Part shown: positions 49,001 to 58,845 of the stretch, piece after piece | How positions within the stretch are numbered: position 1 is the first letter of the stretch | Layout: each line of letters opens with the position of its first letter | DNA from: Ditylenchus dipsaci | Lineage: Eukaryota > Nematoda > Chromadorea > Rhabditida > Anguinidae | DNA length: 64,000 nucleotides | Direction: 5' to 3' | Assembly (NCBI GenBank): GCA_004194705.1 | Contig: SADC01001335.1 | Span: 124,001 to 188,000, forward strand | The notes under the pieces: generated by a model | Told to the model about the DNA's origin: nothing | The model's database searches: none | Seen by the model: the letters and a program-made list of their open reading frames with translations, nothing else | Position numbers and translations under genes: made by a program

Positions 49001-50495
49001 AAATTTCGAATTCCGTTCAAGAAAACAAATATTTAAATTTTGAAAAGCTTAATGTTTAATAACTGGGCGCTACTGTAATATAGCCCCCGCCCCTCCTCCC
49101 CTACCCCCAAAAACCCTACTGTAATATACACACATTTTCGACAAAAGTCAGGATGAAAAGACGAAAGAAGATTAGCAAAATTTTGTTTCGATTTTGTATA
49201 TCTTGTATATCTATGCAAATTTTATATTTTGAGAACCATGGATTTGCCCCTAAAAAAGTTAATTTGCAGTAAAGGTATTGTTCTTTCCAAAATTTTCCGA
49301 ATCTGAAGAAAAAGAAGATAAAATTAACATTTTAGAAAATTATTTTTTCAAAGTGTTACTGGAAAAGTATGGCAATTTTATTTATTGGGAAACATTACAA
49401 GCTCCGCAAAATCATCAAACCTTTTTTTAATTTGCATTTTTCATTCTTTGCAGGGCCAGCTTTTCACAACGGCTTCATTAGCAGCATAATGCAATACTTG
49501 AGTGTCGAGAACAACTGCGCTCTAACCACTTGAAGGTTTGGATTGGCTTCCTCACTTTGTCTCCGACATATACTCCAGTGTCGGCTTCACCTATGAAGGT
49601 AATTTTTAAAAGCCAGCCCGTAAATATGAGAAACCGGCAATTGGGATTTTGCGGCCTTGCAAAGCCGGTTTGTGAGTATGAAAAAGCCAAAAACGTCTGG
49701 GTGAGTCACCCTCGACGTGCTTGCCCAGTGCTGGCTCTAGTAAATATGTAACCAACAGAACTGTTTCAGGTGGTTTAGTGGACACAATTTTCAACATTTT
49801 TGATTATATGCTCAAGGTTCCAGTGTTGGAATCACTTAAAATTGAGGAGGTGAACACTTTTTAAAATAGCTTGGGCTTAAAAATATTGTTAATATTTGGT
49901 TTAGCTAGAGTGCTTGATTGCATCCCTTCTATCGGTTGGCTACGACCTGGAGCGTCACTGTCCAGACCAACTGGTCTGTCTAAAAAATTTGATTAGAGAT
50001 GCCTTTGTGCAGGTGCATGAGCCTTGGGCTCGCAAAATGATACTGGTAAATTTGCTGTTATATAAGACTGTAATGAATTAACTCTGAAACTTTAAACAGA
50101 TTTTAGTTTTAACAACTGACTTTTGATCCCTTTCTAAAATACCGTATACAATTGAGTCTACGAGTCTCGAGCCGATACAACGCGACCTTTGAAATTATTT
50201 CAGCAAAAGAAAGTTAATCAAAATGACATAACGCGACCTTTTTCTGGTCCCGAGGGGCCGTGTTATATCGAGACTCGACTGTAACTCATGTAAATGTAAC
50301 TAAAATGAAAATGAAATGTACCTAAACAAGAGTGGTCGCAGAATAAGCTAAAAGAGTGTATTGATGTAGAGTTTCTAAAGTTATCTGGTGTAGAGTTTAT
50401 TTTAAAAAGAGCAATTTTGAGTTTAGTTGCTGATGGAACTGGGCGCAAGTGGATGGAGTTTGCCACCAGAAGCCAACGAATACTACTTTCAATAA
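37044..50495 (+). CDS. MIF4G-domain protein (MIF4GD/CTIF-like)
   Basis: MIF4G domains are HEAT-type scaffolds in translation and mRNA decay. Exons: 37044-37101 and 38075-38134 (both tentative), 38194-38562, 38608-38736, 49454-49598, 49770-49849, 49905-50045 and 50428-50495. A Ser-rich N-terminus precedes the domain, which runs from IRPHFMNDTLLKKKQQFGQK through RLAQCLVHYAIEENRQSGRK, AFHNGFISSIMQYLSVEN, LKVWIGFLT, FNIFDYMLKVPVLES and LECLIASLLSVGYDLERH to LLMELGASGWSLPPEANEYY. About 350 residues. Phases agree at the six junctions from 38194 on. Exon 49454-49598 needs one added base near 49512 and another near 49557. Intron 38737-49453 is 10.7 kb of mobile elements. The short conserved end (EYYFQ) recalls MIF4GD/SLIP1 and CTIF. 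Confidence 0.8.
37285..37518. mobile_element. TTAA-flanked MITE (AGGGGCATGGTCACCTGTT)
   Basis: TTAA 37281-37284 and 37519-37522; AGGGGCATGGTCACCTGTT against AGTAACATGGTCACCTGTT, and inner AACTTGGTTTCTA / mirror pairs. Lies in the first intron of the MIF4G gene. Confidence 0.65.
39002..39429. mobile_element. pogo/Tigger-like MITE (CTATAGTGTACACC), copy 1
   Basis: TA on both sides; ends CAGTCGAACCTCTCTATAG / mirror. About 190-bp arms hold TAGGGTCCGACACTTTTTT and TATCGTAAGGATTCCGATTT, and the centre repeats the terminal word (TATAGTGTACACC). Nearly identical copies follow at 41735, 45495 and 47241. Confidence 0.8.
39440..39710. repeat. TTAAAGTTTAA-rich inverted repeat
   Basis: GGGTCATGTTAAATCAAAGT at 39471 is mirrored near 39600; a direct repeat ACAGGAACTCAAGTTTGAGT occurs at 39446 and 39669. 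Related TTAAAGTTTGA words recur at 42640-42800. Confidence 0.5.
39838..41589. mobile_element. TTAA-flanked MITE AGGACCATAGCCG, split by a hAT element
   Basis: TTAA 39834-39837 and 41590-41593; the short arms AGGACCATAGCCG / mirror and inner CTCTTTCGTCTTGCACTGTA / mirror make a small palindrome once the hAT insertion is removed. The 51479-51670 element is a relative. Confidence 0.7.
39851..41401 (+). mobile_element. hAT transposon with a transposase C-terminal remnant
   Basis: Ends CAGGGATGGCCATTTGTATC / mirror and perfect 8-bp duplication CATAGCCG (39843-39850 and 41402-41409). Near the right end, about 40937-41121 plus strand, a frame reads LSNLSQLARETMSMPASSAP, SERTFSTLG and LRNKLSANKTSSLFTLRSLI, then stops. 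This is the hAT dimerisation domain with its conserved SERTFS. The rest of the transposase is missing. The arms carry TGTGCCTATTT words. Confidence 0.85.
41605..42264. mobile_element. TTAA-flanked MITE AGGGGCATTGCC with nested pogo-like copy 2
   Basis: TTAA 41601-41604 and 42265-42268; AGGGGCATTGCCATCTG / CGGCAATGGCCCT. The pogo-like MITE 41735-42159 (TA flanks) is inserted inside. Confidence 0.7.
41735..42159. mobile_element. pogo/Tigger-like MITE (CTATAGTGTACACC), copy 2
   Basis: Flanked by TA at 41733-41734 and 42160-42161. Same ends, core and centre as copy 1, with a few single-base length differences. Confidence 0.8.
42269..42628. mobile_element. TTAA-flanked foldback with tRNA-like arms, copy 2
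   Basis: TTAA 42265-42268 (shared with the element before) and 42629-42632. Both arms keep A-box-like TGGCGCAGTGCG (42311-42322; inverted 42576-42587) and B-box GGTTCAAACCC (42370-42380; inverted 42518-42528). A/B spacing is about 60 nt, longer than in a simple tRNA. Decayed copies: 10760-10870 and 55040-55190. Confidence 0.75.
42813..43760. mobile_element. second copy of the tRNA-bearing MITE, split by a foldback
   Basis: TTAA 42809-42812 then AGGGGCATGCTCGCCGCC, almost identical to 28356 onward. The tRNA-like module is cut after GGGATAGCGG at about 42975 and resumes at about 43695 with GGGATAGCGGCGGCGG. The T-arm GTCGG-TTCGATT-CCGAC pairs perfectly here. The right arm of the MITE is lost. 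Confidence 0.75.
42978..43692. mobile_element. foldback with TTTAGGCATCC arrays
   Basis: Ends CAATTGCAGTTTAGGCATCC / mirror with about six units of a TTTAGGCATCC word in each arm. The flanking GGGATAGCGG on both sides is a 9-10-bp target duplication, confirmed by the unsplit copy at 28510. The interior carries a small AAGGTAAGTGAGTGCGCGC island (43348) and its inverted partner. Confidence 0.75.
43800..45230. other. intron DNA with scattered repeat fragments
   Basis: 43915-44000 pairs of TAATAACTACC words (also at 2580); 44269-44280 an isolated inverted B-box-like GGTTCGAATTCC; 44330-44640 a mirrored GTGGTTTTCTACTTGG / CCAAGTGG region; 44940-45050 GGTACC-rich words. No exon seen. Confidence 0.4.
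45239..45360. mobile_element. left end of a TTAA-flanked element
   Basis: TTTTAA then AGGGGCATGCTCGCGCCC, a relative of 28356; no right end. Confidence 0.45.
45495..45917. mobile_element. pogo/Tigger-like MITE (CTATAGTGTACACC), copy 3
   Basis: TA flanks (45493-45494, 45918-45919). Same structure as copy 1, with one base change in the left core (GATGTTGCC for GATTTTGCC). Confidence 0.8.
46714..47035. repeat. GGTCGAGG word foldback
   Basis: AGTCGTGGTCGAGGTCGGGG and following units (46714-46790) face CAGGACCTCGACCAGCACCT at 46999-47030. The middle is AT-rich and non-coding. Confidence 0.5.
47241..47665. mobile_element. pogo/Tigger-like MITE (CTATAGTGTACACC), copy 4
   Basis: TA flanks (47239-47240, 47666-47667). 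Same structure as copy 1. Confidence 0.8.
48436..48675. repeat. inverted repeat carrying the GGCCAAAAGCC core module
   Basis: GCTCAGAATCCGACCTCGG, GGCCAAAAGCCACTGAAAG and TTTACTAAAGG at 48450-48510 are mirrored at 48598-48670. The same module occurs inside several otherwise unrelated foldbacks. Confidence 0.55.
48688..48874. mobile_element. pogo-like MITE (CTATATAACGGCACC), 187 bp
   Basis: TA flanks (48686-48687, 48875-48876); ends CAGTCAAACCTCTATATAAC / mirror. The interior repeats the terminal word five times in both senses. Confidence 0.75.
50140..50279. mobile_element. pogo-like MITE (CGATACAACGCGACC), 3' end of the MIF4G gene
   Basis: GAGTCTCGAGCCGATACAAC / GTTATATCGAGACTCGACTG then TA; the word AACGCGACCTTT occurs twice. 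Lies in the last intron of the MIF4G gene. Confidence 0.6.
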
Positions 50496-50496
50496 A
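50491..50496 (+). promoter_or_regulatory. poly(A) signal overlapping the MIF4G stop codon
   Basis: AATAAA shares bases with the stop codon (TTT CAA TAA A), so the transcript would have almost no 3' untranslated region. Confidence 0.5.
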
Positions 50497-50549
50497 TTCA
50501 GTCCTTGCTTGAAACCCCGAATTTGGGTGTGCTTATAGCTGGGTGTAAT

Positions 50550-50860
50550 GGTTCGTTCATGGACTGCGACTTAGACTAAGACTTAGACTGAAACTAAAGG
50601 ATGTCCATGGAGCTTTTTTAAAATTTTAGAAAGACATACAGAAAACGTTATATATAAGGCGGAGAAATAAAACATGCAAAGAAACGTTTTAAAGCTGTTT
50701 TTCTACCATTGAAGACATAAACACATGAAGAAAAATTGTCTAAGTCTCAGTCCCACTCCGTGAACACTTTAAACTAAGACCTAGACTAAGAGTTAGACCG
50801 AGACCAAAAGGTATTCATGTAGTCAAAATAGTCTAAGTCGCAGTCCGTGAACGAGCCATA
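50550..50860. repeat. GACTTAGACTAA word foldback
   Basis: GGTTCGTTCATGGACTGCGA and GACTTAGACTAAGAC units (50552-50600) face mirrored units at 50740-50855 ending CGTGAACGAGCC. Confidence 0.55.
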
Positions 50861-51478
50861 AAGCATAATTTTGCCAGCATATCATCATTACACAAAAATC
50901 TAGTCTTTTGCTAATACAACGCTTTTTCAGACGCTTTTTTCTTGTATCTTCAAGCTTTTGCTCTTTGATTCTTGATATTATAAAAACTAAGGTTGGGCAA
51001 AATACCGGTATTAATACCGAAAACCGGCATTAATACCGGTATTTCGTTACCAAATGGCCATGAGGGGGGGACCAAGGCATAAAAGTGAAAAAGTGATTAT
51101 TTTTTATTTTTTCGTACGATACACCATTTGCGCATACTATTATTACTATCCGCGTATACGCGGATAGTAATTTTTCGTACGATACATATCGTACGAAAAA
51201 CTTGAAATTTTCGAATTTTTTTGGAAATTTTCGAAATTTTTTTACTTTTTTCACTTGGTTCTCTTCCAAAAAAAACATTTTTAACCAATATTAAAGTACA
51301 GTCCACTCTCGATACAGTGTAGTGCGCGGGGACTGGAAAAATATACACTATATCGAGAGTTACACTATATCGAGAGTACACTATATCGAGAGTTACACTA
51401 TATCGAGAGTTACACTATATCGAAGGTTCCCAACAAAGCAGTCAATGTTGTACACTATATCGAGAGTTTTCGCCTTAA

Positions 51479-51670
51479 AGGACCATACTTGTTGATGACA
51501 ATGAGAATTTGCCAAATTCAAATGCGCGCGGGACACTTCTCTTTCGTCTCGCTCTCTACTCTTTTGAGTCGTTCAAAATAACTCCAAAGAGTACAGTGCG
51601 AGACGAAATAAAAGTGTCCGCGCGTATTTGAATTTGCCAAATTCTCATTGTCATCAACAAGTATGGTCCT
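51479..51670. mobile_element. TTAA-flanked MITE AGGACCATACTTGTTG
   Basis: TTAA 51475-51478 and 51671-51674; almost perfect 192-bp palindrome with ends AGGACCATACTTGTTGATGA / mirror. Confidence 0.8.
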
Positions 51671-51787
51671 TTAATGACCTGAACCCCAAATCAAAAAGAT
51701 ATTTTATTCGACAAAATAATAATGGTACCATGTGAGAAATGAATTAACGGTTAGACGAGAAGTAACTGCTCATTTTTGATGTACATT

Positions 51788-52342
51788 TATGGCTTGTTCA
51801 CGTTGTTCGAGTTAGAGTTCGAGTTCGGGTAAGAGGTGTGGCTACCAGACAAATTCCAATATTTTTGGAAAATGTCGCGCGACATTTTCCAATATTTTTT
51901 CGGTGAATTCGGACGAAACATCCGAATCGACCGATAAAATATTGGAAAATGTCGCGCGACATTTTCCGAAAATATTGGAATTTGACTGGTAGCCAGAGGT
52001 GTTCATGTACTCAAAACCTAATTCTAACTTTAACTCGAAGGTGTTCACGTACATCGAGTTAGAGGTCGCGCTTGAACGTGCTTATGTATATAGCTCAGAT
52101 GGCTCAGAATTTCGCCCTGAGCGGTCAAAAGCCACTAAAAGTTAGTTTTCAGGCCGTTTACTACAAGGGAATCCGAGTTATATGCATCATCACCTTCAAA
52201 TTCGACCTCGAACTCGAGGTACGTCAACACCTCGAGTTAGAGTTCGAGTTCGGATCAGAGGTGTTCACGTAAATAAAAACCCGAACTCTAACTCGAACTC
52301 TGACTCTAACTCTAACTCGAACAACGTAAACAAGCCATTACA
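51788..52342. mobile_element. foldback with GAGTTAGAGTTCGAG arrays, copy 1
   Basis: ATGGCTTGTTCACGTTGTTC / GAACAACGTAAACAAGCCAT ends; arms are arrays of CGAGTTAGAGTTCGAGTT words. Contains the GGTCAAAAGCCACTAAAAG core module near 52120 and the hAT MITE 51840-51994. A second copy is nested at 61738-62097. Confidence 0.65.
51840..51994. mobile_element. 155-bp hAT-type MITE GGCTACCAG
   Basis: Perfect 8-bp duplication AGAGGTGT (51832-51839 and 51995-52002); ends GGCTACCAGACAAATTCCAA / mirror; each arm has a perfect palindrome AAAATGTCGCGCGACATTTT. Confidence 0.85.
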
Positions 52343-53189
52343 TTATCATGTTTCTGTTTTTCGCCTCTCTTCGTAAAATATTCTTCTGATGCATCGGCAA
52401 AACTAAGCACCGCATGATCATCAGAATGCTGTTTTATATAATGACTGGCAAAATCAAACGCTCTATAAGCTTTCAACCGTCTCTTAATTGTTTCACCTTC
52501 ACTGCCCTTCACTACATTTCTTTTCGGTTCTTTTAACCTCGGCAAAAAGATCCAAGAATTCAATTGTAGCTCATCGTACCCTCTTATTAATGAATTTGGC
52601 GCTTTTATTTTTGGCAACTTCCATTACTGATTTCTTCTAGTTCAAAGTAATCAAACCTCACTCTTTTCATTACTTATTGCTCAATTTGCAAAAAAAACGG
52701 ATAAATTTACATTTTAGAGACAGCAATTTCAATAAAATTAGAAAATATACACTTTATCGAGAGCTGTTTTCTTTGTCAGGACCGCAAAAAATATACATTA
52801 TATCGAGAGTTACACTGTATCGAGAGTGCACTATATCGAAGGTATGGTTCCTTATGTTTTTAAATTAACCAACCAAGTCGTAAGAAACATACACTGTATC
52901 GAGAGTTACACTATATCGAGAGTAGACTGTACCGACTTTCCACATCCGATCTTTTATTAATAAAATACTGGTACTAATACCGTATTAATACTGGTATTAA
53001 TACCATTGGCCAACCTCAGTACAAACGCTAGCTCATCTAAACTTATTTTATTTCTGTATTCTCTAAAATATTCCTTGAGCAAAATTCTTTACAAAAACTA
53101 TACAAGAATAGGTTGCCATTTTTGTCTTGGTCCCCTTGTTGCTTTTTGACCAATTTACCTTAGTCCCCCTGTTGATTTTCTAAAACTAA

Positions 53190-53713
53190 CTGGTGCGAGA
53201 TAAGTTCGTCCGGAAAGTTCAGACTATCATATCTTTTACTAATAATGACCACCAAAATGACCAACATTTGCATTAATACATTTCTTTATTCTTTTTGGGA
53301 AATTGTCAATGGCTTTCTGAATCATTTCTTGTGAAATTGCATCCATTCTTTGACGCGTGAAGCTTTGACAGCGTGACAGTGATGGATTACTTTGTGTGGC
53401 TGTACCTGAAGTCGAAAGCTTGCACCAAACCGCACAAAAATTGCTGACTTGAAGGCTTCCCTGCTAAGAGAATGGAATGCAATTCCGCAAGAAATGATCC
53501 AAAAAGCCATTGACAATTTCCCAAAAAGACTTAGAAAATGTATTGATGCAAATGGTGGTCTTTTTGTTGAGTGAAATAAAATATTTACGTGTCATTCGAA
53601 AGAGCAGATCAAGGGTTACAAAACTGTATTAACAGAATAGTTAAAAATTAGAAAAAAAAATTATGCAAAATGCAATTGAATTTTCCGGACGAACTTATCT
53701 CGCACCAGTTATT
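53190..53713. mobile_element. Tc1-like foldback with inverted pieces of transposase
   Basis: Ends ACTGGTGCGAGATAAGTTCG / mirror next to TA. Plus strand 53468-53575 encodes REWNAIPQEMIQKAIDNFPK then RLRKCIDANGG and a stop, the usual C-terminus of Tc1/Tc3 transposases. The left arm holds the same sequence reversed (53285-53345). Confidence 0.7.
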
Positions 53714-54205
53714 TTAAGAATGTAAGTGAAAAAATTATCTATGTTGATTATAGATGATTAAAGTAATTAACTATGATGATCAAGGTGATCTTAATGACCA
53801 TAATCACTTTTGTTTGTGTAAAAATATATCGAAAAATCAACAGGGGAAAAAATCAACGTACCAAAGCAAAAATAGCAACCTACTCTAGTATACCGTATTT
53901 CCTTTAATAAGGCCGCCAGTCGCCTTATTTTTCGGATGCCCGAAAATCGGAAGAATTGGAACTAGATCTCGAGATTTCTGGGTGCGAGTCACGTTTTACG
54001 GCGCTATTTTTAGGTCACCTGGGTTGCTGTATAATCAAGACTTGACTGTATACATTTTTCTTATTTAATTTCCAACAAATCGCCTAGCAAGCTATAATAA
54101 AAAAGAGTTTTATAGACTCGAGCTTTCTTTCTCATAATATAATGAATTATATGCTATCAAGTTGTTCAATAATTTCCTTGTAGCCGATAATTTTTGACTA
54201 TTTTA

Positions 54206-54372
54206 GGTAGAGTTGTAGAAATTCCCGGAAATATAGAAAACCCGGGAATATTCCCGGGAATATTCCGGGAACATTGGGAATATTCCCGGGAATATTCCCA
54301 ATATAGGGGAAAATACCGGGAAACCCGGGAATATTCCCAATGTTCCCGGGAATATTCCATTGTACAACCCTA
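54206..54372. mobile_element. CCCGGGAATATT-rich MITE TAGAGTTGTA
   Basis: TAGAGTTGTAGAAATTCCCG / TTCCATTGTACAACCCTA ends with arrays of CCCGGGAATATTCC. Flanks ATTTTAGG / ATTTTAGA. The mirror arm at 57225 reads through CTATTTTAGGTTTTATGC, giving the empty site. Confidence 0.65.
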
Positions 54373-56334
54373 ATTTTAGATTTTATGCTACTAAAGTCTT
54401 ATGCTACTAAAGACGTAGTTAGCGTCAAATAACATTTCGTAGAAAAGTTCATAAGCTACAATATACAATTTGAAAATTCAGCATAGCCTCTCTTTTTCTT
54501 TGAGTAAAAATCTAAATTTTCTTAAAGTCACTGGATTTTGTGTATTCATTCATCCACATTTTGTAATTTTATCTGTGGCCAAACTCAACTTTTTCGATAT
54601 TATTCTTGAGCTTAAAATAGCCTATTTCTCAGACTATTTGCTGCAGTTTTAAAACAAGAAGCTCATATTTTTCCATGTAAAATTTTCCTCTAAAATAGCT
54701 CATGAAATTAATTTTTTCAGAATTTTGAGATCCCGATTAGTAGTACTGGGGCCAAGTTTCGCATCTTCAAAGGATGCCGGCTTTTTGCTTCATACCTATG
54801 GGGCACTTTCAAAGATAGAGCCATAGGTATAGGAGGGTGTTAAGCTCCACCCCCTTTTTAAGCCTTAACCTATGAGGCTCTTTTAGCAGCTGTTACTTAT
54901 TTCGCAATAATATTCGAAATACTATTTCTATTGTTAACTATTTCGGACTATAGGTCATCCAGAGCACCTGCTAAAATTTTGGCGGGAATGATGTGGAGTG
55001 GGGGTGGTCTAGATCAAACCATCAAACCCCAATCACCCCATTTTGTCCCCGACGTGCGTAAGTGTTTGTGTTTTTGTCCCAAAATGGTGTGCAGGCTCGA
55101 TCCCACGTAGTGGCACGCTATTTTTTTGGCTTGTTTGGTCAGTTTTAGAGGAAACTTAAATAGCTTTTTCCCCCTTTAACACTAGAAAGGCTGTGTATAC
55201 AAGCTAAGCGTTTTGCGCAAAATTTCACGCTGAACACGATGGCTGAAAAAAAATTCGGAAAGAGGAGGGAAAACAACGGGTAAAAAAGCATATGAAAGTA
55301 GGTAATTTTCACCTACTCTAAATCACTTGGAATTTGAGCAAAATGTGTGTGGTACTCGCTCAAATTGATGCACCACCTAAGTGTGTAATATCCTAAAATG
55401 CAGAGCGTAATCAGGGCTTTCTATTGCGCACAAACTTTAATCTGATTGATTGAAATTTCACGGAGAATTTTTGATTTTCTCTGAAAAGGCCATTTTTCAA
55501 AAATCCTCAATTGTAACCACAAAATGGTCCTAGATATATCATAGTTGCGTTTAATTGCTTAATGCGTGATCAATACTTGTAGATAATTTCAAAAGCTACA
55601 AGATAGGCCTAAAATCAGCACAAAAATCGAACAAAAGTCACTCCGAAATTAGAGAAGAAGAGGTACAACCAGCTATTTTCTGGTATTGAAATTGAAGGGT
55701 ACCTGGTTTGACTTATTTATGGCCGACATTCGTCAACATTTTTGATTTCTAATATACTAAAATGATCAGCAAGAAAAATGCAACAGAACTAGCATGAAAA
55801 CTCACAATACAACACACCGATATCACAAAATTTGACACCAAACCATGCCCAAACTAGGGTCTTTTGGACGAAAATTCAGGTGGTTATGGCTTGGTTTCCT
55901 AATTTTTTTAAAATTTTGCAGGTAATGGAATGTTTTTTGAATCCTAGTTTTTATTTTGTACTCACTTTTTCTCTGCTTGATAGCTCACATGAAAGCCTAG
56001 AATCTTGGCTACATTTTGGTATATGAAACAATATGAATCAAACCAGTCACAGATAAACCCCCAAACAAACGATTTTCGTATATTTAGCAGTTCTCAGCCT
56101 GTAAATCAGCTCCAGGAATTTCGAAATCATGATCTGATGATTTTGTCGGATAGCTAAGAGTGTGAGCATCATTTTGACTACAAACTTTTAAATTAAAAAG
56201 GTAAAAAGGGTGTGCACGTAGGGGAAATTAAACCTGAGAGTTCAAAATATCTCTATATAGTATTTGGACAATGTTTGTCATTCTGTCTGTCACGTTTTTG
56301 GTTTTTTGTATTTTTTTCGCGTTTTCTGATAAGA

Positions 56335-56645
56335 ACTCGGGAAAAGCTCAACGTTACGTTGTAGCCCGAATCCTTGGCCACATTTTAAGCTATCGCACGG
56401 CTCATTTGGCCGACACCCCTGAGACGTCACTTAATTTTAAGGTTCGTCGTGCACGGGTTTTTGACCCTTTTGGGCATTTTTTTGAATAGTAAGGGTTTTT
56501 TCGGGGATTTTTGTACCGAAGTCAGGAAAAGCTCAACGTTACGTTGTAGCGCTAATTCTGAGCTACATTTTGAGTTATCGCACGGCTCATTTGGCCGACA
56601 CCCCTGAGACGTCACTTAATTTTTAGGTTCGTCGTGCAGGGTATT
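56335..56645. repeat. tandem direct repeat of about 190 bp
   Basis: GAAAAGCTCAACGTTACGTT...GACGTCACTTAATTTT... occurs at about 56340-56465 and again at about 56527-56645, nearly identical. Confidence 0.6.
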
Positions 56646-57264
56646 TTAGGGGGTTTTTGATACTTATGGGCAAATACCTTTTGAAAGTGTTTTTTAAAAG
56701 TGCGCCACTTTAGTTTTTTGTTGTGTAGGCGTTTTGTTTGTTTTATTTTACAATTTTACAAAAATGTTTTGTTATTAGGCGCCTGTAAGGCGCCAGTCCA
56801 CCTAGTTCGCATTATAATGGGGAGTACATTTTAAACAAAAGGGGCACATTTTGGCTAAAAGGAGACATTTTTACGTATCGTCCAGAAATTAGGGCGATCT
56901 CACAACACGTCCGCTTCCGCATGCGGATGTATTGAGAGAACCCATCCGTATCCGCACGGGCGTACGCATTTGCATATATTGTGAGAGTCCATACGCATCC
57001 GCATCAGTGTGCGTAACGTTAAAAGAGGACACCCTCCTTTAATTTGACATACTCTTTTTCTTTTGTAAATTCACTGGCTTTGCAAAAAAAATTTGCTTTT
57101 CACTCAATAATGAATACAGGCTATGCTGAATTTTTAAATTGTGTATTGTAGCTTATGAATTTTTCTACGAAATGTTATGTGACGCTAACTACGTCTTTAG
57201 TAGCATAAGACTTTAGTAGCATAAAACCTAAAATAGTCAAAAATTATCGGCTACAAGGAACTTA

Positions 57265-58700
57265 GTAAACAAGCTGATATATTTGCACATATATATATAT
57301 ATTTATTTATATACATATTTTTAGAGTGGTCGAACGCTCGAAAATTTTGAGCCAAGCGCTTAAAAACTTCAATCTCGGCTAAAATGCTTCGAGCGTTTGG
57401 CTTGCAAATCCTGTATGTTGACAAATAAGTGGCTTAAAAATACATTAATAAATATTTTTTGTATAAAATGATTAAATTGTGCAAATACAACTAAATTATT
57501 ATTCAAAAGAATGGCGAGTGGGGGAGAATGAAGTAAATTAGTTGTGTCAACCTTTATTTAACTTGTTTTCTCATCAAATACATTGTAGTCACAAGTAAAC
57601 CCAAAACGTGACAAAAATTAATTTTTTATTAATTAAAAAAATGTTTTTTTCGTTTGTTTTCAGTCATTGATAGGTCCTGCTGCAAATCTGATGGTGCCTT
57701 GAGTGGTCATTTCGCAACTGAAATTTTTTCATGGTTAATTTTTGTTAATTTAAATTAAAAGTTCGGCCTAGATAATGACCTATCGTAAATGCTGTATTAG
57801 CATGCTTTCCCGAACGTGACAAAAAGTACGTAATAGGTTTTTATATAGTTTGCCAATGTTGACAACCCGGTATTGCAATGCAAACAAAACTTGCGTATAA
57901 TTATAAGTGAGGTTAGAAACATCGATAGCAGAATTTAAATTTCCTACGAAATCGCCCTAAAAATCAAGATGCAATAGAGAGGGTACTTGTCGGGCTGGGG
58001 GACCCCTTTTTTGGTCAACTATGAATAGTATTTAGACGTCTTCTAAGTAATTCTTATACTCTAAAAAACGATAAAAAAATTGTTTCCCAACAATTTCTGT
58101 ACTAAAAAGTAAGGGTTTCAAAAAATTTTGTCACCAAAGTTTGACCAATTGCCTTGGTCTCCCAAGGTAAATACCTTATGTCAAGGTATCCTATCATGTT
58201 TTGATCACTGGCTCTTGGCAAAATGAGTCTTTAATGCATGTATGATCAAGAGTCTTGCTCGGAATTATGTCTAAGGTAAGTAAATGTGCGCATCTCTAAC
58301 CAACCAAGCCTCCTGTCTTGAGCTGACCATTATCAGGGTTGTCATTAGTATTATCTGGGTTGTCAACCAGAACTCTAAGACGACATTAAAAAGATACATA
58401 TTGGGTGAATTTCGTAGCTGTATCTCAACTGCTAAGTGTCGAACTGGAAAAATACGTATCTCAAAAAATTCTATCTTAGAAGTGCAGTCTTTAGAACATT
58501 TCCAAAATCGTATTTTTTGCAAAAATATGAAATCGCTGCAAGACTTGCTGAAAATAGCTTTGAATTTGACCGAACTAAAAATAAAAACTTATTTTTGCAA
58601 GTTCGGAAAATTATCTTTTATTAGTTGATTTTTTAGCTAGAAATTCAAAAGTTGTTGTGAGTCAGTTGTGTTCTTTTAGGAAGGCGGTCTATTAGAGAAT
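57265..58700. other. no gene seen
   Basis: AT-rich, including a TATATATAT run at 57288 and one TAAGGTAAGTAAATGTGCGC island at 58270 from the foldback family at 7.3-20.8 kb. The overlapping open frames at 58271-58628 have no family motif and I do not call them. Confidence 0.4.
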
Positions 58701-58845
58701 TCACGGTACAGTCGAGTGCCGATAACCCGACAGCCCTTACCTTGAAGGCCTCAAGTTCGTTCCCACCTAAGGTCCGACACTTTTTTCCCCAATTTTCGAA
58801 GGCTTTTGAAAATTATGTTTTGACAGTCTGGTGCCGAATATTGTA

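Larger units (their letters stand above)
51299..52929. mobile_element. pogo/Tigger-like element with transposase C-terminal remnant
   Basis: TA flanks (51297-51298, 52930-52931); ends CAGTCCACTCTCGATACAG / mirror with many ACACTATATCGAGAGTT words. On the minus strand, 52617-52312 encodes a charged segment including AYRAFDFASHYIKQHSDD and FTKRGEKQKHDNV, the layout of a pogo/Tigger transposase C-terminus; no DDE core is present. It hosts a TTAA MITE (51479-51670) and a GAGTTAGAGTTCGAG foldback. Confidence 0.65.
54165..57262. mobile_element. 3.1 kb foldback element with short arms
   Basis: CCTTGTAGCCGATAATTTTT and TTATGCTACTAAAGACGTAG at 54177-54490 are mirrored at 57105-57260 (about 90% identity by eye). 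The interior, 54490-57105, has a decayed tRNA-like TTAA element (55040-55190, B-box-like GGCTCGATCCC), a 190-bp direct repeat and no recognised coding sequence. Confidence 0.55.

Noticed and set aside
51340..51470. CRISPR-like array from regularly spaced ACACTATATCGAGAGTT words
   Set aside because: The genome is eukaryotic, the words are subterminal repeats of a DNA transposon, and the spacers are absent or only a few bases.
52312..52617. A host gene encoding a 101-residue charged protein
   Set aside because: It lies entirely within a TA-flanked pogo-like element, and its composition fits a transposase C-terminus.
58271..58628. Overlapping 83- and 114-codon open frames as genes
   Set aside because: They overlap on opposite strands, lack motifs, and begin in a known repeat island.
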